Below the pieces are notes generated by a model that searched no databases, was not told the origin of the DNA, and saw only the letters and a program-made list of their open reading frames with translations. From assembly GCA_021805585.1 (NCBI GenBank), contig JAJZEY010000171.1, positions 1 through 12,556 on the forward strand: a stretch of 12,556 nt of DNA, read 5' to 3'. Every line of letters begins with the position of its first letter. Within the stretch, counting starts at the first letter, position 1. This stretch comes from Planctomycetota bacterium (GTDB lineage Bacteria > Planctomycetota > Phycisphaerae > WQYP01). Positions 6,883 through 12,556 of the stretch are shown in pieces. The translations under genes were made by a program, and so were the position numbers.

Positions 6883-7889
6883 GCCGTGGTATGCGCGTTG
6901 GCGAGATTCATGCGTGAACGCCATCGCAAAAGCAGCAAACCGCCGGCACCGATGGCCAGGAGGCCCAGGGAGGCTGGCTCGGGCGATGCCGGAGCATTGC
7001 TTACCGCCAGATTATTAAAGAAAGCATTGTGATCGCTGCTGGACTGATTTCCGGTGTAAATCACGCCGATCTGATTAATAGCCCCGGTTAACGTGCCGGT
7101 ATAGGACGCCACGGGGTCACCATTAAGCGGCGTAAGCTTCAGGGAATAATTATAACCGCCGCTGCCACCACCAGTCAGTGCCAGTGAAGCGGATATTCCG
7201 CTGCCGGTAGTGGCGGAACTGTCGTTGATATCCGCTTCCAGGATGGCATCGCTGTTGACTCCCTGAATATAGGAAGCCGAGCCGGCCGCAGAGGTAATGG
7301 TTGTCTGCAAAGCGGTGGAGCTGGATGTATTGCCACCCGTGCCGGCGGCCAGGTCGGTAAATGAAACCTGCAAGACGTTGGTGGCGGAAGCTCCCGAACC
7401 GGTCATAAGACTAAACCCATAAGACGCGGCCTGACTGTTGGCGTTCACCGTGCCGGTGCCATTTTGCAGCGATAAGTCCACACTGATCCGCTGGCCAACG
7501 CGTAAAGTGCCCAGGCCGGTATTTGTGGAATTTTCCAATGCGCGATAGACCGATTCGGTGCCTGTGGTTGTGCTGGTCGGATAGTCCGAATAAATGGCCC
7601 AGGCGTTGTAAGTTCCGCTGCCGATGAGTGTCGGCACGTAAGACGGCTTGTTAAGGTACACGCCCGTATAAGGTGCGGCACCAGAATTTCCCGCCGTCAC
7701 CCAGGGCCCGAATCCACTGCCCAAATTGGCGGGGGCGCTGTTAAAATTGGCACTCGTATAGTTGTTGGCGTTGTCCGTCGCCACCATGGCGGCTTCGGCC
7801 ACTGAATTGCCAATGATCGCAGCTGCGGCAACCGCCGAGATGGCCGCCGCCGTGAACGCACGATTGCGCTGGAAAAGTTTTCCGAACAT
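6879..7889 (-). CDS. PEP-CTERM sorting domain surface protein
   Basis: This is a 336-residue exported protein. An N-terminal signal peptide (basic FGKLFQRNR, then an alanine-rich core, likely cleavage after SVAEA at about residue 33) precedes a Ser/Thr/Gly/Asn-rich, probably all-beta body. The body starts NNYTSANFNSAPANLGSGFGPW, an opening I associate with PEP-CTERM proteins of this kind. At residue 303 comes PEPASLGLLAIGAGGLLLL followed by RWRSR, the tripartite PEP-CTERM signal recognised by an exosortase; ten extra residues follow the basic stretch. The ATG at 7889 has GAAGGAG nine bases upstream; the frame is open 11 codons further but without a site. The leader holds a 16-bp dyad shared with the prepilin gene. 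The role is unknown; a surface or carbohydrate-binding function is a guess from context. No exosortase gene is in the window. Confidence 0.9.
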   Translation of the reverse strand: MFGKLFQRNRAFTAAAISAVAAAAIIGNSVAEAAMVATDNANNYTSANFNSAPANLGSGFGPWVTAGNSGAAPYTGVYLNKPSYVPTLIGSGTYNAWAIYSDYPTSTTTGTESVYRALENSTNTGLGTLRVGQRISVDLSLQNGTGTVNANSQAASYGFSLMTGSGASATNVLQVSFTDLAAGTGGNTSSSTALQTTITSAAGSASYIQGVNSDAILEADINDSSATTGSGISASLALTGGGSGGYNYSLKLTPLNGDPVASYTGTLTGAINQIGVIYTGNQSSSDHNAFFNNLAVSNAPASPEPASLGLLAIGAGGLLLLRWRSRMNLANAHTTA

Positions 7890-7950
7890 AGTTAAGACTC
7901 CTTCGTTTAGCCCCGGATTCAAAAATTGACACGGTTCATCGGATTCGGGG

Positions 7951-7966
7951 CGGCTATCGATAACCG
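7951..7966. promoter_or_regulatory. Candidate operator dyad ahead of the PEP-CTERM gene
   Basis: CGGCTATCGATAACCG is a 16-bp palindrome with one mismatched pair, 61 bases before the PEP-CTERM ATG. It shares the frame CGG-N-TA-N4-TA-N-CCG with the dyad at 8915-8930 ahead of the prepilin gene. In both places the + strand continues into CGAACCG or GAACCG at once. The protein that might bind is not shown by the sequence. Confidence 0.45.
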
Positions 7967-8020
7967 AACCGCGTTCATAAGGCGCACATTCAACAAAACA
8001 TCGGTCTGGCCTCCGATTCC

Positions 8021-8056
8021 GGATATGCCGAAAAGAGCCGCAATTGTGGCATATCC
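8021..8056 (-). other. Intercistronic hairpin directly after the prepilin stop codon
   Basis: GGATATGCC (8021-8029) and GGCATATCC (8048-8056) are perfect 9-bp arms with an 18-base loop. On the minus strand the hairpin starts two bases after the prepilin stop codon. No U run follows, so it is a candidate for transcript stabilisation, 3' end protection or attenuation between the prepilin and PEP-CTERM genes and not a standard terminator. Confidence 0.5.
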
Positions 8057-8058
8057 CA

Positions 8059-8877
8059 TCAGTATTGATCGGTCCAGGTCACATCCCAGCCCAGACTCAG
8101 GAATTTGGTTGAGCCGTAATAGGGCCATTGTGTGACCTGATTGTTGGTCATCAGATCAAAGGTGGATTGCAGCACAGAATAACGCACAATCTCGACATGG
8201 CCGTCGGCATAACCGGCGTTTATGAAGGGGTCCGGTGATGCCGGATAGTGCGGCAACTGATTGGCGTTTTCACCCGCCCAGGTATAGCAACTCCAAAGTA
8301 CCGCTTGCGAACCCTGAATGACGCTCGCGGTGCGGGTTCCGGCTGCCACCCAGTCGTTGTAACCATAATCAATTGTCGAATATTCATTTACCTGATTGTT
8401 GTGGGTATCGGTATATTGCCATGAATTATTTCCACCGGCATCCGCATCAACGGAAGGATCAATAAAATTCGCCTGAACAGTAAGAAAGGGTTGCGACCAG
8501 AAGTTTGGATTGGTTGGCGAAAGCTGCGGGGCGTGGCTCAAATAAGGGTACATGGTGGTGATGACCTCATAAGGCCAGATGCCGACGGGACTATTCTTAA
8601 TGGCTGTAAGGGAAGGATTCGGGCCATTTACATCCGTGTGGTTGTTGAACATGGCGGGAAAAAAATCACCGTTTTCCTGTGCATAAATAATGACAGCTTG
8701 ACTAAGCGAACGCAGGTGGGCTTCACAAACCGTGTCGTCGGCGGCGGCCTTGGCCCGGGCCAGTGCGGGAAGCAGCAGGGAAATCAGCAATGCAATGATC
8801 GAAATAACCACCAGCAGTTCCACAAGCGTGAATCCGTGGTCGCGATGGTCGCTGGTTATGCGTGGCTGGGTCATCAT
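8059..8877 (-). CDS. Prepilin-type N-terminal cleavage/methylation protein (pseudopilin-like, DUF1559-like)
   Basis: This 272-residue protein starts with a type IV prepilin leader: a charged 15-residue stretch ending in Gly15, then FTLVELLVVISIIALL. Cleavage by a prepilin peptidase between Gly15 and Phe16 would place the conserved glutamate (Glu20) at +5. The hydrophobic helix continues to about residue 43 (LLPALARAKAAA). The remainder is a globular, Asn/Tyr/Trp-rich domain. Near the end, GYADGHVEIVRY (222-233) resembles the A-D-G-H-V close of the large planctomycete group of H-X9-DG prepilin-like proteins, but the upstream histidine is 14 residues from the DG instead of nine. The ATG at 8877, with GAAGGAG seven bases upstream, is favoured over the ATG at 8874. 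It sits between the regulator and a PEP-CTERM gene, a setting that suggests a surface role under sugar control. The exact function is unknown. Confidence 0.88.
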   Translation of the reverse strand: MMTQPRITSDHRDHGFTLVELLVVISIIALLISLLLPALARAKAAADDTVCEAHLRSLSQAVIIYAQENGDFFPAMFNNHTDVNGPNPSLTAIKNSPVGIWPYEVITTMYPYLSHAPQLSPTNPNFWSQPFLTVQANFIDPSVDADAGGNNSWQYTDTHNNQVNEYSTIDYGYNDWVAAGTRTASVIQGSQAVLWSCYTWAGENANQLPHYPASPDPFINAGYADGHVEIVRYSVLQSTFDLMTNNQVTQWPYYGSTKFLSLGWDVTWTDQY

Positions 8878-8914
8878 TCTCGGACTCCTTCAATGGATGG
8901 CGTTGGGCATTGTA

Positions 8915-8930
8915 CGGATACAATTATCCG
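8915..8930. promoter_or_regulatory. Candidate operator dyad ahead of the prepilin gene
   Basis: CGGATACAATTATCCG has perfect 6-bp arms around four bases, 37 bases before the prepilin ATG. Together with CGGCTATCGATAACCG at 7951 it defines CGG-N-TA-N4-TA-N-CCG. If the promoter proposed at 8949-8976 is right, this site lies just downstream of the transcription start, where a bound repressor would block initiation or early elongation. Confidence 0.5.
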
Positions 8931-8945
8931 CGAACCGTTAAAATG

Positions 8946-8977
8946 CCTGCTATATGATTTGCAGCAGGTTGATCAAC
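8946..8977. promoter_or_regulatory. Palindrome GTTGATCAAC and adjoining stem, possible regulator site
   Basis: GTTGATCAAC (8968-8977) is a perfect 10-bp palindrome. Next to it CCTGCT (8946-8951) and AGCAGG (8963-8968) form a 6-bp inverted repeat with an 11-base centre. Both overlap the proposed promoter. They may form a binding site upstream of the prepilin gene, or be incidental in this AT-rich 177-base gap. Confidence 0.3.
8949..8976 (-). promoter_or_regulatory. Possible sigma-70-type promoter for the prepilin gene
   Basis: On the minus strand TTGATC (8976-8971) and TATAGC (8954-8949) are 16 bases apart; each matches four of six consensus positions. The -35 lies inside the palindrome at 8968-8977. 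Predicted transcription would start near 8942. Confidence 0.3.
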
Positions 8978-9054
8978 AGTTGTTCATCTGACTATAGAAG
9001 CTGTTAAGGCCTACAGGAAGGATTAAATTGCATCAAGAGTTGTAATAAAATGCG

Positions 9055-10257
9055 TCAGATCCCGGAGTGGGGTGGATGGCTGCGGGCGTGGCGGCGGAAA
9101 CTTCCCGGCGTGCTATGCCGATGGCGGCGGAAAAACGCCGCAAGCTGCTGTTCCGAATGAATGCCTACAATGTCCGCAATACGGGCCAGTGAATAATCCG
9201 TGCTGACCAGCAGCCGTTCGATGCGGTCCAGCCGGGCGCGGGCTATTTCATCGTGCGGGGCGAAGCCCAAAGCCGCCTGAAATTTGCGTTCCAGCGTGCT
9301 GCGCGAAACCAGAAGACCCGCGCGCGAAAGATGTTCCAGAATATCCTCCGTGGTAATGCTTATTCCACCCTGATCACGAATAAACTGAACCGCCTTTACC
9401 ACCACCGGATCGGCAATTGCAATCGTGTTTGTGCTGGCGCGGGCGACGACCCCCTTAGGCGGAAACAACAGGGTCTGGTCGCCGCCGGCTCCACCATGAA
9501 ACATTTCGTCAAGAAGCTCGGAGGCCCGGAACCCGATACCCTCCGCCGAAGGATCCACGCTGGTCAGCGGCGGTATGGCCAGATCGCAGATAATTTCATC
9601 ATTATCCACACCGATGACGGCCACATCGTTGGGAACATGCAGGCCGTTGCGACGGCAGGCGCTTAACAGAAGGCGTCCGAAATAATCATTGCAGGCCATG
9701 ATTCCGATCGGTTTGGGCAGTGCGATCAGCCAGGTGTTCAGGCGGGCGTCTTCCCAGAACGGATCACCGCGGCGCTTGTACCTTGCGAAGCCCGGCTCCC
9801 ACTTTTCTTCCAGAAAGATAGACTCCCGCATTTTGCTTTCCCCGAAAAAAGTGCGAAAGCCTTCCAGTCGCAAATCCGAAAACTGCGCGCCGCTGGACCC
9901 ATAAAATGCAAAGTATTTTAATTGGCGGGACAGCAGATGTTCGGCCGCAAGCTGACCGATTCTGCGGTGGTCACTGAAAAGTTGGGTCACGCTTCCGATG
10001 TGTCCCGGCACTTCACCGAGACTTACCAGAGGCAATTTCAGCCGTTGCAGGGAGGCAAGCTGTCGTTTGTCCCGCACGCGGGCAAGAATTCCATCACAGC
10101 TTCCGCGAACCAGCCATTTGGGAAGGTTGTCAACGCCTTTGCGTTCCTCGTAAATCACTTGCCAGTCAATATGGGTTTGCACAAACCGGGAGACGCCGCG
10201 CAGCAGATCGCGTCCGTAACTTCCGACTGTGTCAATAATCAGCGCGACGGTTCGCAT
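9055..10257 (-). CDS. XylR-type transcriptional regulator (LacI-like sensor fused to AraC DNA-binding domain)
   Basis: This 400-residue cytoplasmic regulator matches E. coli XylR in length and architecture. Residues 1 to about 270 form a periplasmic-binding-protein-like ligand domain, opening RTVALIIDTVGSYGRDLLRG and containing GIMACNDYFGRLLL and VAVIGVDNDEIICDLAIPPLTSV, which are standard LacI/XylR sensor motifs. Residues of about 285-390 form an AraC double helix-turn-helix (SRSTLERKFQAALG, then YSLARIADIVGIHSEQQLAAFFRRH and TPGSFRR). Ligand is a sugar by family, unidentified here; a galactan-derived sugar is suggested by the GH53 gene in the same block. It reads first in the minus-strand block, 177 bases ahead of the prepilin gene, and diverges from the exporter operon. 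A half match to the shared dyad (CGGTTATC on the minus strand, 10309-10302) lies about 45 bases before its ATG, so autoregulation is possible. Confidence 0.92.
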   Translation of the reverse strand: MRTVALIIDTVGSYGRDLLRGVSRFVQTHIDWQVIYEERKGVDNLPKWLVRGSCDGILARVRDKRQLASLQRLKLPLVSLGEVPGHIGSVTQLFSDHRRIGQLAAEHLLSRQLKYFAFYGSSGAQFSDLRLEGFRTFFGESKMRESIFLEEKWEPGFARYKRRGDPFWEDARLNTWLIALPKPIGIMACNDYFGRLLLSACRRNGLHVPNDVAVIGVDNDEIICDLAIPPLTSVDPSAEGIGFRASELLDEMFHGGAGGDQTLLFPPKGVVARASTNTIAIADPVVVKAVQFIRDQGGISITTEDILEHLSRAGLLVSRSTLERKFQAALGFAPHDEIARARLDRIERLLVSTDYSLARIADIVGIHSEQQLAAFFRRHRHSTPGSFRRHARSHPPHSGI

Positions 10258-10421
10258 GGCTCGCTTTCCGACCGGTAACCAGGTAGCAGACCGGGGGCAT
10301 GATAACCGGCGAGGGAAGGTTTTGTCGTGGTCTGATGAAAGCCGAATGCCCGCGCGGCACCGTGCGGCCCTTGCGGCAGGCGGATCGGGCCGGAATGGTC
10401 AGGGTAGAAATTAGAAAGCTG

Positions 10422-10451
10422 TTTCCATCGGCGGCATTGCCCGCCTAGAAT
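10422..10451 (+). promoter_or_regulatory. Possible promoter of the exporter operon
   Basis: TTTCCA (10422-10427) and TAGAAT (10446-10451) are separated by 18 bases, matching four and five of six sigma-70 consensus positions, about 100 bases before the permease start. The 297-base gap 10258-10554 holds no convincing gene. The regulator promoter must also lie here on the other strand but I cannot place it. Confidence 0.35.
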
Positions 10452-10554
10452 AGCCTGTCTGCACCGGATCGCCCGGCCCTGAATAATTAGATGCTCCGCC
10501 TGCCGGAATGACGGCGGGGGATTCCGTGCAGGCCTTTATCCCGATGGAGTTGGT

Positions 10555-11694
10555 GTGAATTTTGTGGCTATGAAAATGCTGGTGGGCGACCGGGTGAAAT
10601 ACATCGGCATCATCATTGGCGTGGCTATTGCGACGTTTCTGATTTCCCAGCAGTTAAATATATTCATCGGCCTTATGGGCAGCACCTATGGACTGGTGAC
10701 CAATATTTCCACGCCCGACATATGGGTGACCAACCGGCCCATGCAGGATGTCGATGATTTACGGCCGATGAGCGGCAACGAGTTATACCGTGTCAAGGCG
10801 GTTAACGGGGTGCTGTGGGCCACGCGACTTTTTCGCCAGACCGTTCAGGTGCGGTTGAACAGCGGGAAATTTCAGACCTGCATGCTGCTCGGACTGGGAG
10901 ACCAATCTCTGGTCGGCGGACCGCCGGAACTGCTGGACGGCATTACCTTAAGCGCCTTGCGGATTTCCCATGGTGTCATTGTGGATGCGGCGTATGCGCG
11001 CGATAAACTGCAAAATATTTCGCCGGGGCAATCCATGCAGATCAACGGTCACCGGGCGCTGGTCGTCGGCTGGTGCCGGACGGCGCTTAGCTTTCAGGGG
11101 CTGCCGATGATTTACACAACCTACAGCCGCGCTGCCAACTGGGCACCGACCCAACGGCATCAACTGGCGGTGGTGCTGGTAAAGGCGCGGCGAGGCGTGA
11201 ACCTGCATGCGTTGTGCCGGCGCATAGAGGCCCGCACTGGCCTGGAGGCCTATACCCGCCATGGCATTGCGGACAAGACATTCTGGTATTACATGAAATC
11301 AACGGGCATACCGATTAATTTTGGAATCACTATCACGCTGGGGGCCTTGGTCGGCATCGCGATTGCCGCGCAGACGTTGTATCAGTTCACCCATGACAAC
11401 TTGCGCTATCTGGGCACCTTAAAGGCCATGGGTGCCACCGATGGCACGCTGGCCCGCATGGTGCTGGCCCAGGCATTTTTAACCGGTGCCTTGGGATTTG
11501 GCGTCGGCATGGGCATGAGCGGCGGATCCTTCATGCTGATCATGCACTTGACGCCCGTAAGCCAGCGGTTGGGTGCGTTTCTGCCCCAGGTCATGATCGG
11601 CACCGGTCTGGGAATGGTGGTTATTGTAATGGCGGCAAGCCTGTTTTCGCTGATTAGTGTGGTGCGACTGGAGCCGGCGGTTGTATTCCGTTAA
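10555..11694 (+). CDS. FtsX-like ABC transporter permease (DevC/MacB type)
   Basis: This 379-residue inner-membrane permease has the four-helix FtsX/MacB plan: one helix at residues 17-44 (YIGIIIGVAIATFLISQQ), a large periplasmic domain of roughly 45-250, then three helices near 255-280, 303-330 and 346-372. The close VVRLEPAVVFR is the usual end of DevC-like permeases. Such proteins do not transport through a pore; they transmit ATP-driven movement to a periplasmic adaptor to export lipids, glycolipids or peptides to or across the outer membrane. The GTG start is supported by GGAG five bases upstream; the next ATG is five codons on. It is followed by its ATPase after 43 bases and then by the first codons of a probable adaptor, in the order C-A-B relative to cyanobacterial devBCA. 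The cargo is unknown. Confidence 0.9.
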   Translation: MNFVAMKMLVGDRVKYIGIIIGVAIATFLISQQLNIFIGLMGSTYGLVTNISTPDIWVTNRPMQDVDDLRPMSGNELYRVKAVNGVLWATRLFRQTVQVRLNSGKFQTCMLLGLGDQSLVGGPPELLDGITLSALRISHGVIVDAAYARDKLQNISPGQSMQINGHRALVVGWCRTALSFQGLPMIYTTYSRAANWAPTQRHQLAVVLVKARRGVNLHALCRRIEARTGLEAYTRHGIADKTFWYYMKSTGIPINFGITITLGALVGIAIAAQTLYQFTHDNLRYLGTLKAMGATDGTLARMVLAQAFLTGALGFGVGMGMSGGSFMLIMHLTPVSQRLGAFLPQVMIGTGLGMVVIVMAASLFSLISVVRLEPAVVFR

Positions 11695-11705
11695 ACATCC
11701 GCGGC

Positions 11706-11740
11706 TATACTACGTGTATACATATAATGTAGAGTATATG
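11706..11740. promoter_or_regulatory. AT-rich dyad island between permease and ATPase genes
   Basis: TATAC-TACGT-GTATA (11706-11720) is an inverted repeat; TGTATACA (11715-11722) is an overlapping palindrome, and TATAAT (11723-11728) is a perfect -10 hexamer. No -35 of quality lies 16-18 bases upstream (GC-rich there). Bases 11711-11726 alternate pyrimidine and purine without a break. The island could hold an internal promoter or operator for the ATPase, in strong contrast to the GC-rich surroundings. Confidence 0.35.
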
Positions 11741-12505
11741 TTAATGAATTCATTGACCCCGGACGAAAATAAAGCCGCCCTCGCCCCGCCGCTTGCCGTG
11801 GTCTGCCGCAAGGTGGAAAAATCCTTCGGCCAGGGTAACGCGCGGACCCGGGCGCTGAATGGTGTGGATATGGAGGTTCGCTGCGGAGAAATGCTTATGC
11901 TGGTCGGCCCATCCGGCTGCGGCAAAACCACTTTGCTTTCGGTGATAGCCGGTATTCTGGATTCCGATGCCGGCCGCGTGGAGCTGTTCAACCAGGCCAT
12001 GGGGGATCTGCGGGGTGCGGCCAAAACCCGGTTTCGCGGGCGAAATATCGGCTTTGCCTTTCAACAGTTCAATCTTCTGCCGCAATTGACCGCGCAGGAA
12101 AATGCGGCGATTCCGCTGTTTATTCTGGGCTGGCCGCGTCGCAAGGCGCTGGCGCGGGCAATGGAATACCTGGAAAAGCTTGGCCTGGCGGATCGGCGGA
12201 ATAATTATCCCAAACAGTTGTCAGGCGGTCAGCAGCAACGGGTCGCGTTTGCCCGTGCACTGATTCATGAACCGCGCCTGGTGGTATGCGATGAACCGAC
12301 CAGCGCCCTGGACGGCCGCACCGGCGAGCAGGTGATAAGCTCGCTGCGCAGCCTGGCGGTTCGGGCGGATCGGGCGGTGATTGTGGTAACGCACGACACC
12401 CGCATTTTTCATTTTGCGGACCGAATAGCCCGGATGGACGACGGCCGCGTTGTAAGCACACACACCGCCCGGGAAATGTCGGCAATGGATGGATACAAAA
12501 TATGA
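11738..12505 (+). CDS. ABC transporter ATP-binding protein (LolD/MacB/DevA type)
   Basis: This 255-residue cytoplasmic ATPase pairs with the FtsX-like permease before it. All nucleotide-binding motifs are intact: Walker A GPSGCGKT (57-64), Q-loop Gln109 in FAFQQFNLLP, signature LSGGQQQR (161-168), Walker B LVVCDEPTSALD with catalytic Glu186, and H-loop His219 in VVTHD. The Q-loop and the A-R-T-R-A-L-N-G-V-D strand are typical of the LolD/MacB/DevA subgroup. The start is uncertain: ATG codons at 11738 and 11744 both lack a good ribosome-binding site, and the frame stays open upstream into the permease gene to 11657, which gives an unlikely N terminus. The stop overlaps the next start as ATGA. 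Confidence 0.93.
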   Translation: MLMNSLTPDENKAALAPPLAVVCRKVEKSFGQGNARTRALNGVDMEVRCGEMLMLVGPSGCGKTTLLSVIAGILDSDAGRVELFNQAMGDLRGAAKTRFRGRNIGFAFQQFNLLPQLTAQENAAIPLFILGWPRRKALARAMEYLEKLGLADRRNNYPKQLSGGQQQRVAFARALIHEPRLVVCDEPTSALDGRTGEQVISSLRSLAVRADRAVIVVTHDTRIFHFADRIARMDDGRVVSTHTAREMSAMDGYKI

Positions 12506-12556
12506 TGCGAAAATTCGGTATTCCAGCGCTGGCTGTTATTGGACTGCTGGTTGGGT
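12502..12556 (+). CDS. Start of a probable membrane-fusion (HlyD/DevB-like) adaptor, 3' end outside window
   Basis: Only 18 codons are visible, beginning MMRKFGIPALAVIGLLVG, a short basic stretch followed by one hydrophobic segment. The ATG overlaps the ATPase stop codon by four bases, so it belongs to the same operon. The position after an FtsX-like permease and its ATPase is where a periplasmic adaptor is expected, and the N-terminal anchor fits. A different exported partner is possible because no diagnostic domain is visible. Confidence 0.55.
   Translation, partial: MMRKFGIPALAVIGLLVG

Noticed and set aside
6484..7032. A 182-codon open frame on the + strand across the galactanase and PEP-CTERM ends
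   Set aside because: It is antisense to two well-supported genes, with Arg/Ala-rich composition typical of shadow frames in GC-rich DNA.
8491..8991. A 166-codon open frame on the + strand opposite the prepilin gene
   Set aside because: It is antisense to the prepilin leader and helix region; the translated sequence (Gln/Asn/Gly-rich) matches nothing recognisable.
1..12556. tRNA, rRNA, CRISPR arrays, transposase genes or insertion-sequence ends
   Set aside because: I looked for cloverleaf-like arms, regularly spaced repeats and transposase motifs and saw none; the repeats at 4985-5221 are too degenerate and irregular for CRISPR.

Overview
The window (about 57% GC by eye) looks like a chromosomal segment of a Planctomycetota bacterium, most likely class Phycisphaerae or a relative. 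The evidence is one neighbourhood that combines a XylR-type LacI/AraC-fusion regulator, a prepilin-like protein with a C-terminal ADGHV motif, a PEP-CTERM surface protein and a secreted glycoside hydrolase, with many GTG starts. This assignment comes from gene content only; there is no rRNA or marker gene, and Verrucomicrobiota remain possible.

Layout: (1) 1-1809, + strand: the 3' part of an oligopeptide-type ABC substrate-binding protein and an ATGA-coupled OppB/DppB permease; no OppC or ATPase follows. (2) 1833-4756, - strand, convergent with the first block: a GDP-mannose 3,5-epimerase-like SDR enzyme, a GT4-type glycosyltransferase and a Bcp peroxiredoxin. The first two look like a nucleotide-sugar and exopolysaccharide pair. 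(3) 4757-5417: a gene-free stretch with patches of degenerate repeats and, at its end, a strong stem-loop just beyond the next gene block. (4) 5418-10257, - strand: XylR-like regulator, prepilin-like protein, PEP-CTERM protein, a possible 89-residue ORF, and a GH53 endo-beta-1,4-galactanase with a signal peptide. (5) 10555 to the end, + strand, divergent from the regulator: FtsX/DevC-like permease, LolD/DevA-like ATPase and the first codons of a probable membrane-fusion protein, forming a DevBCA/MacAB-type exporter operon that leaves the window.

Block 4 is the most interesting part. It reads as a candidate galactan-response locus: a sugar-sensing regulator, two surface proteins and a galactanase. 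The leaders of the prepilin and PEP-CTERM genes share a 16-bp dyad of the form CGG-N-TA-N4-TA-N-CCG, the word CGAACCG immediately beside it and the same GAAGGAGTC ribosome-binding site. A half-matching copy lies ahead of the regulator gene. This suggests co-regulation, possibly by the XylR-like protein, but that link is inferred. All functions are assigned from recognisable motifs in the translated sequence; no database search was run.
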